From: Phytoseiulus persimilis
Taxonomy: Eukaryota > Arthropoda > Arachnida > Mesostigmata > Phytoseiidae
Assembly (NCBI GenBank): GCA_037576195.1
Contig: CM075103.1
Span: 18,166,001-18,230,000 of the forward strand
Reading direction: 5' to 3'
Length of the DNA stretch: 64,000 nucleotides
The first letter of the stretch is position 1. Every line of letters starts with the position of its first letter. Positions 1 to 11,675 of this stretch are shown here, piece by piece. The notes below the pieces were generated by a model. That model was not told the origin of the DNA. It did not search any database and saw only the letters and a program-made list of their open reading frames with translations. A program made the translations under genes and the position numbers.

Positions 1-1030
1 TTCACGCAGTTCGAGCAATCAGGCCTCCGGGTATGTAGGACTCCACGGAATGTCGACCCGTGTCATGAGCTTTTCATGAGGAGGATCAACTTCGCCTCGG
101 GGGACCTCTTGTTTCTGATTTGTCTACGACCAATAAGCGATGGGAATGCTTGATGAGAAATCGCAAGAGGGGGTTTCGCAAATGAATGACGCTCCCCTTA
201 GTATCGGAAGAGCTCTCAAGACCTTCAGACTTTCGGTAAAGTCGCGAGATGACGCGCAAGCGTCTTTCGAGCTGTCCCCGAGATTTTCGCACTTGTCATC
301 CCTCCACGCCCTCGAAAACGGTTTCTCTCGGCGGGAGATTGTCAAAAATCAGTAGGCTATCGCAAGGGTTTCTGAGCAGATTCCGCCCTTTCGAAGTCTT
401 CCAGGGCGGCGAGGGAGATTCGTGAAAAAGTTTCGCGCAGACCACCGTGAATGAATGCATTAGGATGGTATACTGATCTGATTGAGCAAACAAAAGCCCG
501 TCGCAAGGTGTGTTCCGTACTTCCAAGAATAAGGATGTTTCTCCTCTCAGGTTCTTCTTTGTTTTCCGGCTGAACCTCTCAGCCAGGCCCCAGGAGTGTC
601 CCGGGATCACCTTTCGGTATTGCTTCAGTAACACTCCCTATCACCTCGCAAACTCAGGTTATAAGAAACAAGAACTTTCCGTACGACATTCAAGTTGTTC
701 TCGAGGAGGATGTTGCCAACGACAGGCTCGATCGACGCAACCCCATCGACAACGTTCGGCGCCACGGCTGCCAGGCGAAACATTCTAATCGCGCCTTTGT
801 TTCATCCGCGTTGAAATATCTGCTCTCAACGAGCAGCCCATGAAGTCGAACAAAAACTTGGGGATCAAACCTAAAAATAACCGCCGACGCGAAGCACGTC
901 ATTATGATCCCGGCGCTCAAGAAATCATGGAACAACGTACACGGCTGTCGATTGTAACCCAGCAGAGCTCTCGGCTCTCCAGTCTCCTGTTCATCTTCTT
1001 CAAGATCCCGTCGCAAGTGTTTCTCTCCTC
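1..1030. other. No gene seen
   Basis: Short open frames only, with no codon bias, domain, RNA gene or convincing splice pairs. Probably intergenic DNA upstream of optix. Confidence 0.5.
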
Positions 1031-1047
1031 CTCAGTGCTCCCCATCA

Positions 1048-1254
1048 GTGGTAGAATCAGCCTTTGCCGCTGCGGCGGGATCGGCGGCAAAGTCGATAGA
1101 CGTCGAGGGATGGATGGATGATGGCAGTGGAGACGGTGGTGGCATTGGTGGTGCGGCAGTGGTGGCAAACGCAGCAGCAGAAGAAGAAGAGGAGGAAGAA
1201 GCATCAGAAGGAGTAGCAGCGGCGGCGTCGGCGGCTGCCGGGTTGACTGTCTGA
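1048..1254 (+). repeat. Triplet-rich low-complexity stretch (Ala/Glu/Gly if translated)
   Basis: GGT, GCA, GAA and GAG triplets dominate from about 1,120 to 1,245. One plus frame stays open to TGA 1252 and would encode alanine, glycine and glutamate runs. A good acceptor (pyrimidine tract ending CCTCAG at 1035) precedes it, so a terminal coding exon of an upstream gene cannot be excluded. Triplet repeats alone produce such open frames, so I annotate it as a repeat. Confidence 0.45.
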
Positions 1255-1531
1255 GCAGAGCCGAGTTGGCGGAGTCCTTTCCCATGGGCGGAGCCTCGTT
1301 CGCCGGCCCGATTGGCCGCCCGATTCTGGGCGGACGCAGGGTGCAGCTATCATTGTGGGCCTATCGGATTGCCGTGTCTTTAATGCTGTTTTATCCCCCC
1401 TGTCTTGTGAGCGAGTGAGCGAGTGTGGTGTGGGTCTCCCGCGTCTGCTTTCCTGCCCGGCTGTGTAAGAGAAGCGAGTCGGTCGCCGCTCGCTCGCTTT
1501 CGACGGACGCACCGACCAACGGCCCGGCGGC

Positions 1532-1539
1532 TATAGATA
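1532..1539 (+). promoter_or_regulatory. optix: Possible TATA box for optix
   Basis: TATAGATA lies about 1 kb upstream of the optix ATG. A start about 30 bases downstream would give a long 5'UTR, usual for developmental regulators. An arthropod-type initiator TCAGT also occurs near 1635. No other evidence supports the exact start site. Confidence 0.25.
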
Positions 1540-2024
1540 GTTTTCATGCGGCTCCATTTCAACGGTGGTCGCTGGCCGAGCCGGCCATCCGCTCCTGCAT
1601 AAGCCCAGCCTGGACCCACCAGCACCGGCGGATCAGTATCGGAACCTCTGCTCGCGAGTGTCTGAGGAGTGAACGCGGTCCTCGGACCCAGGCCTGAGGT
1701 CGTTTCTCGCTCACGAAAACAGTTCACACAGTGACCCAGTGGCTGGTCCGCAGTGTGCCCGGTCCCGCCAGCAGGACTGCGGGGAAGTATTGCGCGGCAG
1801 CGGAGTCACTACGTCCTGCGGGCTCAGAAAGCCTCCTGGCCGAACAGTTGCGAGCGACTGTGGCGGTTATGCCTTTGTCCGATAGAGTGAAGAACAGGGT
1901 GTAGGTTGAGTGAACTGTGGTCAGCGATTGATGCTGGAACTGTGACGACTCCGTGCGTCGTTCTAGCGAACAGCACGAACATCAATCGGTCGAAGCAACA
2001 AAGTGAAACTCTCGATGGAAGTTT

Positions 2025-2277
2025 GTGAGTGACTGTGACCCAGCAGAATAGATTCCAACCGTGTGTACAGCTGTATTACTCCAGCCACTGTTCCCCCACT
2101 TTTCGTCCCCCATCGTCCGCGGCCGTTCTAAACCGCTCTCAATCAATCGGCCTATCGTTCCGTCCGGAGTGAGTTCCTTGCATCATCATCATCATCATCG
2201 TCAACTGTTTTCGATTCCCCCCCCTGAATTCATCGGCATTCCCTCCTTCTCTGCTTGCTCGTTCATACGCTGAGCAG
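2025..2277 (+). other. optix: Possible 5'UTR intron of optix
   Basis: A GTGAGT donor at 2025 and a strong acceptor ending GAGCAG at 2277, preceded by a long pyrimidine-rich tract, would define a 253-bp intron. It would contain the (CAT)n repeat at about 2180. Splicing here would shorten the leader without touching the coding sequence. It rests on site quality alone. Confidence 0.3.
2179..2200. repeat. (CAT)n microsatellite
   Basis: Six consecutive CAT triplets followed by CGT, inside the optix leader or its possible 5'UTR intron. Confidence 0.9.
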
Positions 2278-2538
2278 AACGACTGTATCCCGACAAAAGC
2301 CGAAAAAAAAACTGTGACTCCTGCAAGTCCAGAAGAGGAGCGGAAGTTGACGTCCTCGCCTCCTGCACTGAAACGTATCCAGCGGAACGCCGCTGCATTG
2401 AATCGATCAGAAGGTAGAAGTCGGAGAGAAGCCATTGGCCGATCCGCCGGCTGATCACTGAGGAGTTCGGTCTGTTCTCTTCGAAGAGAGGAACGAGCGG
2501 AGAGCACGCAAGGAACTAGAACAGGCCCTCGAAGCTAG

Positions 2539-3407
2539 ATGATGGAGCCACCCGCACGTAGTCCAAGTCGTCTTCTGTCGACTGTCCCCGGCATGGTCGT
2601 ACCCTCGCAGTTGAATTTGGCAAACGTGAATGCCATGATGTGCGCGGCCCTTCAGGGGTCCGCCACGCAGCTGGCCTTTGCGGCCCTGACGAACGCAAAC
2701 GCCGTCAGCAACAGTTCGAACAACAACAACAACACTCACAACAACAACAATCATAGCGCGTCGAGTCCTCCGTCGACACCTCCGAACGCGCCCGCTTCCC
2801 CAGCCTCTAGGGCTTCCCCTTCGTCAACGACGAGCGCTGCGGCACTGCCCACGTTGAACTTCTCCGTTCAGCAGGTGGCCGCGGTTTGCGAGACGCTCGA
2901 GGAAAGTGGAGATATCGAGAGACTCGGACGCTTCCTTTGGTCGCTCCCCGTGGCTCATCCGAACTGCGCGGAGCTGAATCGCGACGAGAGTGTGCTGAGG
3001 GCCCGGGCCCTCGTGGCGTTTCACAGCGGCAATTTCCGCGAACTGTACGCGATCCTCGAAAGCCACCGCTTCACGAAGTCGTCGCACGCGAAACTGCAGG
3101 CAATGTGGCTAGAGGCACATTACCAAGAAGCCGAAAAGCTGCGTGGCAGACCTCTGGGGCCTGTGGACAAGTACCGGGTGCGCAAGAAGTTCCCACTACC
3201 CAGAACGATCTGGGACGGCGAGCAAAAAACGCACTGCTTCAAGGAGCGCACCCGGAGCCTCTTGAGGGAGTGGTATCTGCAAGATCCATATCCTAACCCA
3301 ACGAAGAAACGAGAACTCGCCCAGGCTACCGGGCTCACTCCCACCCAGGTTGGCAACTGGTTCAAAAACCGTCGCCAGAGAGATCGAGCGGCCGCCGCCA
3401 AAAACCG
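2539..3407 (+). CDS. optix: Six3/6-class homeobox transcription factor (optix), coding exon 1
   Basis: Encodes residues 1-289 plus two bases of codon 290. The N-terminus (1-100) is low-complexity, with an Asn/His run at 60-71 and Ser/Pro/Thr-rich sequence. The SIX domain (about 103-217) begins with an [16 protein letters not shown] block, the region that recruits Groucho in Six3 proteins. The homeodomain (about 222-281) contains [27 protein letters not shown] and [14 protein letters not shown] are diagnostic of the Six3/6 subclass rather than Six1/2 or Six4/5. The family binds DNA in the nucleus and patterns anterior head, brain and eyes. The start is fixed by an in-frame TAG directly before the ATG. 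The exon ends at a consensus GTGAGT donor (3408), just after the homeodomain, as in vertebrate SIX3. Without splicing, an in-frame TGA (3409-3411) follows immediately. Joined to exon 2 the protein is 382 residues to the first stop. Confidence 0.97.
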
Positions 3408-4640
3408 GTGAGTGGAATAACAATTTCAGACTGCCCGCTTTTGTAGATAGAGTTACAGTTTCCGTCAACCTAGTTTCGAATGAGGGGTAGAATCGCCGTG
3501 AAAAAGTCGTCCTTAAAGTTTGCCTAAGGAGCACTTTCCATTCCAATGGATTCCGAACGCTCGGACGCCTTGTGACCTCGCGTCCAGCGAACGAAAATGC
3601 TTCGGAGCTCTGGGATCCGAATCTGATTCCATTCTCAAGAAAATTCATGATGCCCGCGGTACTCTATCGAGGATCCCCTGAGGGCCCACAAGGGCCTCCG
3701 GTCTTTGACAACTCCCCGCTCCGGTTCATTCTATTCACCCCAGAACCCTCCGGACAGGAATCCTCATCACCGTGAAGGAGTTTAAATCCTTGTTATATCG
3801 AAACGCCATTCAAGTCCCAAGCCATCTACGTAGGAAACATATCGATTTGGAGTCAGCTCATCAAGAATATTCACGTTCTCCGACCCACTTTTCGGAAGCT
3901 CTGGAAATTGTTTTCCGATGGGGCTGTTCACCCAGACTCGCGCCGAGTCGCAAGCCAACTGGAACTCAGCGCGTTTCAGTCGCCGGACACACTGTGTATG
4001 ACCTTTTCGCGAGCAAGCCAGCGAATCTGAGCAGCTGAAACGCTCAGATCATCCGATACCACTCGACCGATAGGTTCAGTCGCAGCCAGCCGGTAAAGTA
4101 TACACGGCGTTCGTGGCTTTGTTCAATGCGTTCCACCGAATCCCGATGAATGAACGAGTGAACGAATACCATCAAAACGGCGATGGTTTAGCTCTTGTGA
4201 TCATATTGACGAAGCAGATGATAGCATCTCAGTGGGGCACCTGAGCCAGAAGCTACTCTCAATTGTGAGCAACTCTGAACCGGAATCGAAACGAGAGCGA
4301 CCAGAGGAAAAGAAGAGGATGGGACGCAAGTTCATTTTTTTAATTGAATTTGAGCTTTGCTCCGCTGACTAGCTCAACGCGACCGTCACGGTGGTCCAGT
4401 CAAAGTTTGTCTTTGTGACGACCAGATGGAGACGAATGCTGGCCAACAATTCTTCGCCGGGTCGTCTCCCGCTCGCTTCGTCTTTCAGTTTGCAGAGCTT
4501 TGAACTCCGGGCTAAAGTTCGTTGTGTCACCGTCTCTCACTGTCAATCGCTTGATCCTCTCGCGCTTCCCGACCGCTCAGCGAAGCGGACTGTTTCGGTT
4601 CCTCCGCCTTCTCCCTGTCCTCCGAAAATAAAACCGTGTA

Positions 4641-4660
4641 AGAGAGAGAGAGAGAGAGAG
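4641..4660. repeat. (AG)10 microsatellite
   Basis: Ten perfect AG dinucleotides in the optix intron. GAGA-type repeats can bind GAGA factor in insects, but the same sequence is also common background. Confidence 0.95.
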
Positions 4661-5404
4661 AAGGGCGCGGTTTTGGGACAGAAAGCATTCGAGGAGAGTT
4701 GAAAGATGATGATAGTCCGCTGTATCCGAACTTGACGGTATCCGGCGGTGGTTTGTTCGAGGGTCCAACCCATCCAATCGAAATTTCCGGGGTGTTACTT
4801 GATTGATGTCTATCTGAACGGTGGTCGGAGTGAGCGCGGGTTACCTTATGCGAGCGAGACAAAGCCTCTGTAGACAACGGTGGCGACTCATCACGAGAGT
4901 ATCAGATCTCCTGCCGGAGAAGTGAGTGCCGACCTGATCCGTCCAGCTGCGCTTCAGAATTATGGTCTTGCTGTTGCTGTCTCCGACGAGAAACCGAGGC
5001 AGCTACCGTTGTTGCTTCTGTCGTCGACGCCGTCGGCAGGAAATTGTTGTTAGCTGATCTTCTGCAATGAAAAAGAAGATGTGATCAACACTGAACGAGT
5101 CGTAGCGACCGTGTGTGGACGAAGTGATTCTAAAATGGCGTGATATGTTTGTTATCCGCGTCAACTAGCGGCGAGACTGCGACGGGAGGAAAAAAAGCCC
5201 TGCTCTCATCGTCCCGGTCCGCTGTATTCTGGCCAACCGTGTGCTTGGCTGGCGGATCGAAGGAATGGGAACGACTGAGTATTGAGTCATCAACGGATCA
5301 ATCATGAGCGTGATGGAAGGAGGAAAATATATTCCACTGATTCCACCCGAAAAGTGTGGAGTTGAGTTCACCTTCCGCCTGCCTCGAAGTGAGAAGTCGC
5401 TTCC

Positions 5405-5445
5405 GCGCATGCTGTCCCATGTCAGCATGCGCACGCGCATGCGCT
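5405..5445. promoter_or_regulatory. Cluster of NRF1/Ewg-type sites in the optix intron
   Basis: TGCGCACGCGCA (5428-5439) is a perfect match to the NRF1 consensus YGCGCAYGCGCR. It overlaps the palindromic core GCGCATGCGC (5435-5444). Just upstream a perfect 10-bp inverted repeat, GCGCATGCTG (5405-5414) and CAGCATGCGC (5423-5432), adds two further half-site-like copies. NRF1 (Ewg in flies) usually marks CpG-type promoters, so an alternative promoter is possible here. Binding is not shown by the sequence. Confidence 0.55.
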
Positions 5446-8400
5446 CGCAGAAATCAGAGCGGAAAGGCGAAATCGGAACTCGCGGGACCGGAACTGTACA
5501 TATTCGGAGCAAATCGTCGGCTCGAGGACTCCGATGAATGGAGGAAACGCTTGGTTATCGAGCAAAGAGGAGTTGCTGCCGCGGGATCGGGGCGATGATG
5601 AAAACGCAGAAGTCTGTGTTCGCCGGCCGGCCGGCAATGCGTCCCGGCGTTCTTGGAGAGCTAGTGCACACATCGCACGAGAAAACACACAAATGCACAC
5701 TTCAGTTAACGTGAGGTTGAAGAACGCAGCGTTATTTGATGACTGCATTGTCTTCTTTGTGGTCAGTCAGTCGGGCGGCCGGTCCCTCTGAGTCAGTTAT
5801 TGGCAGACCGGTTCTTGGTGGACAAGGTCTGTGAGTCCGCTCGGAGGACCCGATCAGGAGAATGAATTCGGCCGTGGCTTACTGCGTGAATTGAAGAATG
5901 CTTCCCGCTCTTGTACATGCTAATTCGATTTCGCGCTTTTCGACGAACGGCCGCAACAATTCGACGCAAGACAAGAGCTGCAATAAAACACTTCTCCGCC
6001 ATTCTCTCCTACTTCACTTGAAGAACAGGCGCGACACAACAACCACAGTGCGCGAAAGCTCGGTTTTTCGTGCGCCCATTCGGAATCGGGCGGATACAGC
6101 TAGCCAGCAGGAGAAGCAAGCATTTCGCAACCGCTCCCGAGCTCCCCTTGGAAGACTCGAGCCGGACGGCAAGGTCGCGGCACCAGGGCGAGATCTGGCG
6201 CAGTGTCTCCGAGTCGACGAATCGGTATCGGATCGGAGTAATCTCGCGGATGCGCCTTGTGTTCGCGTCGTTGATGTCGCCGACAGCTCGACGGAGCGAA
6301 CAGGCGACAATCGATCGCGGATCATATCACTTTCGGTCTGGTGGTCACCATTAAATGGTGCAAACTGTGAAACCAACACCCTCCCAAATGGAGCGTGAGT
6401 GTTTGTACACTGCGGGCGAGTAGGTGAATGCGTGAGTGGGTATCACGAGAGGCTTCAGGCGATGGACAGGCGGGAGGCGACCAAGCGCGCGATCGATCGC
6501 AAGGTCGAGCCACTCTTTCAGAGCTTCACTTTGAAGGCGTTAATCTAGTGATAATCCGGATGTCGTTTTTCCCAACCACTCAGATGTTCACAATGTACTC
6601 GTCGGACGGACGGACGGCCGACCGGCCGGCGCTCATCCAGTGACAATAGCCGAGTGAAGTGGTCGCAAACCACCACCGCCAGAGCTCTCAGGAACAGAGG
6701 TGGTTTCAAAGCAATCGAAGCTCTCCACCTCGAAGCCACTCGTCGGATGAGCTCGACCTATTGCTGCATCCTTGGGAAAAGCGTTACAGCAATTCGACCG
6801 GAATGCACACTTACATCGCAGAGTTCAAACGAATGCTCGAGTGCCGAATGTGTGAGAGAATCCCGCGCTTCATCTTTGCAGTGAGATTCCGGGCCTCGAG
6901 ACATAAGAACCTCGATTTACGCCATCATCTTCACGGATACCGTGTATCAGGTCCCTGAATTATCCACCGATACAAAAGAATGCCTGAGCTCCGCAGAACT
7001 CCCAACCAGGAGCACAGGGTTTGGGAGAAAACTTCGAGCATCGAATGTGGAATCACCTGATGAGCCCGAATCCTTGTTCCCCTCCGTGGGAACGGACACA
7101 CCTCGATCCAAGACGGATTCAACGGAGGATTTCGAACAGCATCGCGTTCGTCTCAACGGAGGTAGAGACGATATGAAAGTTGACAGTGGCTATTAGCCGT
7201 TTCCTTTTCGTATTCAAAAGCAGAACCCGAGTCTTTGCTGGATCTTCGTTCTCGCCTTGAGCTTCCAACAAAGGATTGAGACCCGGCGCGCGAAATCAAT
7301 GTCAGAGGTGGCAACTGAAATGAGCGGCGTTCGCTCTGCCTCAGCGCCTGAGAGCTCTACGGAGAATACCGATTGAAAGTAATTCTAAGTGCCGACTCGA
7401 GAGAATGATCCGAGCTGTTCAAGTATTGCTGAACAATATCAGACAAATATTCATCCGTTTTGACGGCTCTTGTTCTCTTCATCTGCTCCGACGCAGAGGA
7501 ACCAAGTCAGATTCTAAGAAATCTTGGATTCCTTTCGTCAGCTCGACCTGTGCCGTGAACTGAACGTCCGCGGTAACATCAACGGCGAGGTAAAGAAACC
7601 GTCAAAGACGCGATCCGACCAAAAGAAAAAAAAACCAAATGCCACACCGCCTGTGCAAACAACGCATAACGGCGCCGCACGTCAGACGGCGCAACACTGG
7701 CCCTCACCATGAGATGAAACGAAGTGTTCGTCGTCAACACCACGGCAGCCGATTTCAAGTTGGGCTTCTCCGCGTATCAAATGTGTTCCGACGCCGAAAG
7801 AACGGCTGAAATGAGCGAAACGAGGGCGCTCGGTTCGTGGGCTCTGGAGGCGGCGCCGAAGAGCAGAGAAATCAGACATTTTTCATGGGATAATATTCGA
7901 CAAATACAAACAATACGAACCCTCGGAAGTTGAGGAACTCTTCGATCCGCGATACAGTCGAACTGAGGACCTTTTCTCAGGGATTTGGATCAATGAGCGG
8001 GACTTTCAAATTTATATATGTACACTCTACATGCCTATATGAACATCCGGAAAAGGAAAGAACGAGGAATTTTCGGACAAAGAGGCGACCCTTCTGCTTT
8101 CGCACCGGGTGTCTGAGAGTGAAAAGAATATCAGGCACGGGTGTCGGCGCGCCAAATATTCGTGTGATACTCCATTCGACGGGGAGCCTCGAAAAGGAAT
8201 CGAATCTCTTTGTTCTTTGTTTGATCTAATTATCGCTCGGCGTCGGGTACAACCGTTCAGCACAGCGTTCCAGGTTCTCGTCGACAACGTCATCCGCAAC
8301 ATAGAATCGTTGAAACGGCTGTCAGTAGACGAGAGATATATTACGACTTCTCTATCTTCTGAATGTGTTGGATAGAGCCGTGTTGCCGCAGCCACCGTCC

Positions 8401-11120
8401 CTGCTGTTGATTGGAATATTAAATCTCGGCCGATGACAAGTTAACGAACTCGACGAAATATACTGCCGCCGGAACGTTTCCCCAACTACCGACACGTCGT
8501 TCTCGTGGACGACGCCCTCCCGTATGGAGAGCCGAAACTTGAGTTTGAGGCAGAGGTTTTAGTCTGAAATTTTCGGCGGACGCGAACTTCTTCTGAAAAT
8601 TGATCTCCTGATAGACCCGACTATGGAATACTCCACTGATCCGTCTCGGGGGAGAAACATGTTCGGATATCCCTCTCAGAGACTCCTTGCGTTGATAGTT
8701 GACGCTCCCCTGGTCTGACTGTCGTTTAACTCTCGTTCCTCCTTCGACCAAGCCTATCGCTTTCTGGTTTGCGAGAACAACAGACGCTCGCGAGCATTCA
8801 AACATAGCGGCAGTAGTTCGTCCGAGGAGAAAAAAGACGAGGTTTTGTAGGCAACAAACGTCTTCTCAAACGAGCGATGATCCACCCGCTGCGTCTTCGA
8901 AGCGCGTCCTGGCAGCGCATCTCCCTGTGGTTTTGGAGAAAGGAAGAAACACTTTGAATTCGCTCTCGGTCACGCCACGTTCGGTGTGTGTTCGATCAAT
9001 CACAATTCAGCTGTGGCCATTTAAAACCCAGCAACGATCGCATGCAACCTCCACCCTACCCTTCTCCAAGCGGCAGTCCCCTGATTCCCGGGATTCAGAA
9101 TCTTCACGGTTGTTCCCTCGCCTGGGAGCGAGCCCCTCCCCTCCCGCAACTTCTGTGAAAAGCCCCTGTTTCCACTAGTCGTCTATGGAGAAACTCAAGC
9201 CCGACTGTTCCGTCAAGCTGCGCTGGATAAAACAGTGTTCATTGTTCACAAACTCGAAGAGGGCGAGCGGTCTAAGCGATCGATCGATCACTTTGAAAAT
9301 TGAATACATACCACACTTCAGAGAGAACACGGATGCTGCCTCTGAGCATGCATTCGCTCGTGTATGATGCAGATGCAGATGATACAGGTGATGGAACCAC
9401 AGAGTGAAGTGATAAATTCGATGGTAAACACGGTGGCGAAAAATGGTAACACCGAATAATTATGAAAAGAGGAAAGCTCGGCGCGGTAGGTGTTCCCGCA
9501 GGTGACCCGCTTCGCGGAATCCACAGTTTACGTCGGTATGGAGCCGAGATCTCGCCATATACGAACGGCGGACGAATTTGAAAACGACGGCAGTGGCTGG
9601 AGGAACCCTTGCACCGCAAGATGCACATGGGAGCTTCCGTGACGTTCTGAATTATTAATGACAATCAGATTGGGAATTCGAATTGAAATTCACGTTGACA
9701 CGAGACAAAAAAATCTAATGCGGGGTTGACTCGAATGCGTCTGCGGGGAGTATCGATGCAGCACAAAACTAGTGGTTGGTCACGAGGTCTCACCAATATT
9801 ATACGGAAATATCGCTCGGGGACGAACAGTGAATTTATCGGCAAATATCAATTGGGAACATACGGTGACTGCTAGCACCATAGCCATTTACGTATTTTCT
9901 AATCCCGTAGAAGGTCGGAACTGACGTCTTTTTCCCTAGAAGGCCTGCTCTCCGAGCAAAATGCCTTGCGCGAGTTTCGGAACAACGTTATTCACAAAAC
10001 AATATCTTTCAATTATTTCATGTTCATAATTCATTAAATCCGTTATTTTGGCCTGCGATGGAAGTTATTGAGTTGACCGAAACCAAAATTTTATGAGAGC
10101 TCGCGTTGACTTAATAATCACTTCGAGATGCCATGGCGAATACATCGTTGAGTAGTTATCGGAGTCGGTTACTTCAAGACATTAGATGCTAGAACCAAAC
10201 ATCCTCTTGTGAGGGTTCAGGGAAACTCGGTCAATGATCTGCGAGCTCGATATCGAGCCGGTAACCTGTTTTTTCCGACGCCGATGATCCGGTCGACGCA
10301 AATCTTTCATTTTCACGCGTCGAACGAACTGAAGCAGATGGTTCAGCTGGTCGACAAACAACCGAAACACAAGGTATTACCACAACCAAGTCAAACAAAT
10401 CGAACGCATAATTATGCGGACGTCCCGGAATCTGATGCTGGCAGGCGGATAGACGAGCGGGCGGGCGGTCAGGCAGGCGAATGGTGTTCCCGGTCAAATT
10501 TCGTGCGCATGTGTTCGGATTCTTGACGGGTATTCTCTTCAGAGGCCGAGATATATATATTTTCCTGATCCGCCGGTTCCCCGCTCTCTCAGTCCAAAGA
10601 TGGAATGACACGAGGCATAGATTTTCTGGCGCGAGTTGCCCGTTTGAAAATTTGATGAAGTGTCGACACGTTGAGTTTCTTCACGTTCGGTCATTTTCTC
10701 ACCTGAAAACGCATCAGCCGTGCACGCGGTTCGCGTTTTCGCCTCTCAGCCGCTCAGGCAATCAATGATGGGCTCGTCATCAAGCAGAGCTTCCAGCCGA
10801 TTTTGTAAGCTGAGAGTGTCCCAGGTAGCGTGCTTACCTTTTTCGAACCGCGACCGCGCTGCGTGGCAAAGTGTGGAACGAGTATAGTTTGGAACCCTCA
10901 TTGCTCCACGAGCACCGTCACTTCAGGTTGGATCCTTCACTCGGGTCTGGATCAAGCTCGATTGGGTTTCAATCGAAGCCTTTGAATGTTTGGCGGCTAC
11001 CTGATGGATTTTCAAAATCGTCGACTCTAGTTTCGTCACTCCAGACATAAGACGTATCCCCGGGGATGCTTCGCTGTGACTTGGATAAGGAGAATGATGA
11101 TTGCTCGGTGACGCTACCGT

Positions 11121-11675
11121 TCAAGCATGCTCAGAGTGTTCAAGGCCTCCGATAGTCGGATCGCCGACTCCACTTGATCCCCCGAGCCATTCAAGGCACT
11201 TACGCTCGCTCCGCACATTGCGTAACGGAGCGTGGGTGGCAAGGTAGAATCGGATGGGGTAAGACGAGAGAATCGAACCGCCGAGCGACAAGATCTGTGT
11301 TCCACACAGAAGAATGTTTGTCATCGCTTCCCATAAATTGACATCTCGAATTTTGGGAAGCTCGGGAAAATTGTGAGCACTCGTTTGGGGAGTTCCGTTT
11401 TCGCTCTCAGAGAACTTCACCCAGTAGCTGGGGAGGAAATTTGCGGAGGGGCGTGACGGCAGCATCATTTGAACGTTCCAGGATTGGCCATTATCGGGAA
11501 AGAAAGGAGCTCCAGACTCCCGAATCGTATGCTCGTCCTTGAGCGAGATCATCAACTCCATGAACAACGATGTCAGACCCTCAAGCGAGCTCGAGAAACA
11601 AAGCCGAGAACCAATCAAGAGCCGTATCTGAGGCAGCAGTAATGCCCGTATATTGAATAAGACTGAATGAGCCAA
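11121..11675 (-). CDS. Unidentified coding-like open frame inside the optix intron
   Basis: An open frame of about 184 codons, antisense to optix. The first ATG in frame is at 11561 and would give 146 residues. The codon pattern is coding-like and the translation is not low-complexity (blocks such as SYWVKFSESENGTPQ and LWEAMTNILLCGTQI). A consensus donor, GTAAGT, lies near the 3' end after the AAGT-free stretch encoding NVRSE, so it may be one exon of a nested gene. I recognise no family, signal peptide or catalytic motif. A chance frame of this size is possible in a window this long, and a relic of a mobile element is another option. Confidence 0.28.
   Translation of the reverse strand: MAHSVLFNIRALLLPQIRLLIGSRLCFSSSLEGLTSLFMELMISLKDEHTIRESGAPFFPDNGQSWNVQMMLPSRPSANFLPSYWVKFSESENGTPQTSAHNFPELPKIRDVNLWEAMTNILLCGTQILSLGGSILSSYPIRFYLATHAPLRNVRSERKCLEWLGGSSGVGDPTIGGLEHSEHA

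Noticed and set aside
917..1285. Leucine/proline-rich 122-codon minus frame
   Set aside because: Reverse-strand reading of the triplet repeats at 1.12-1.25 kb.
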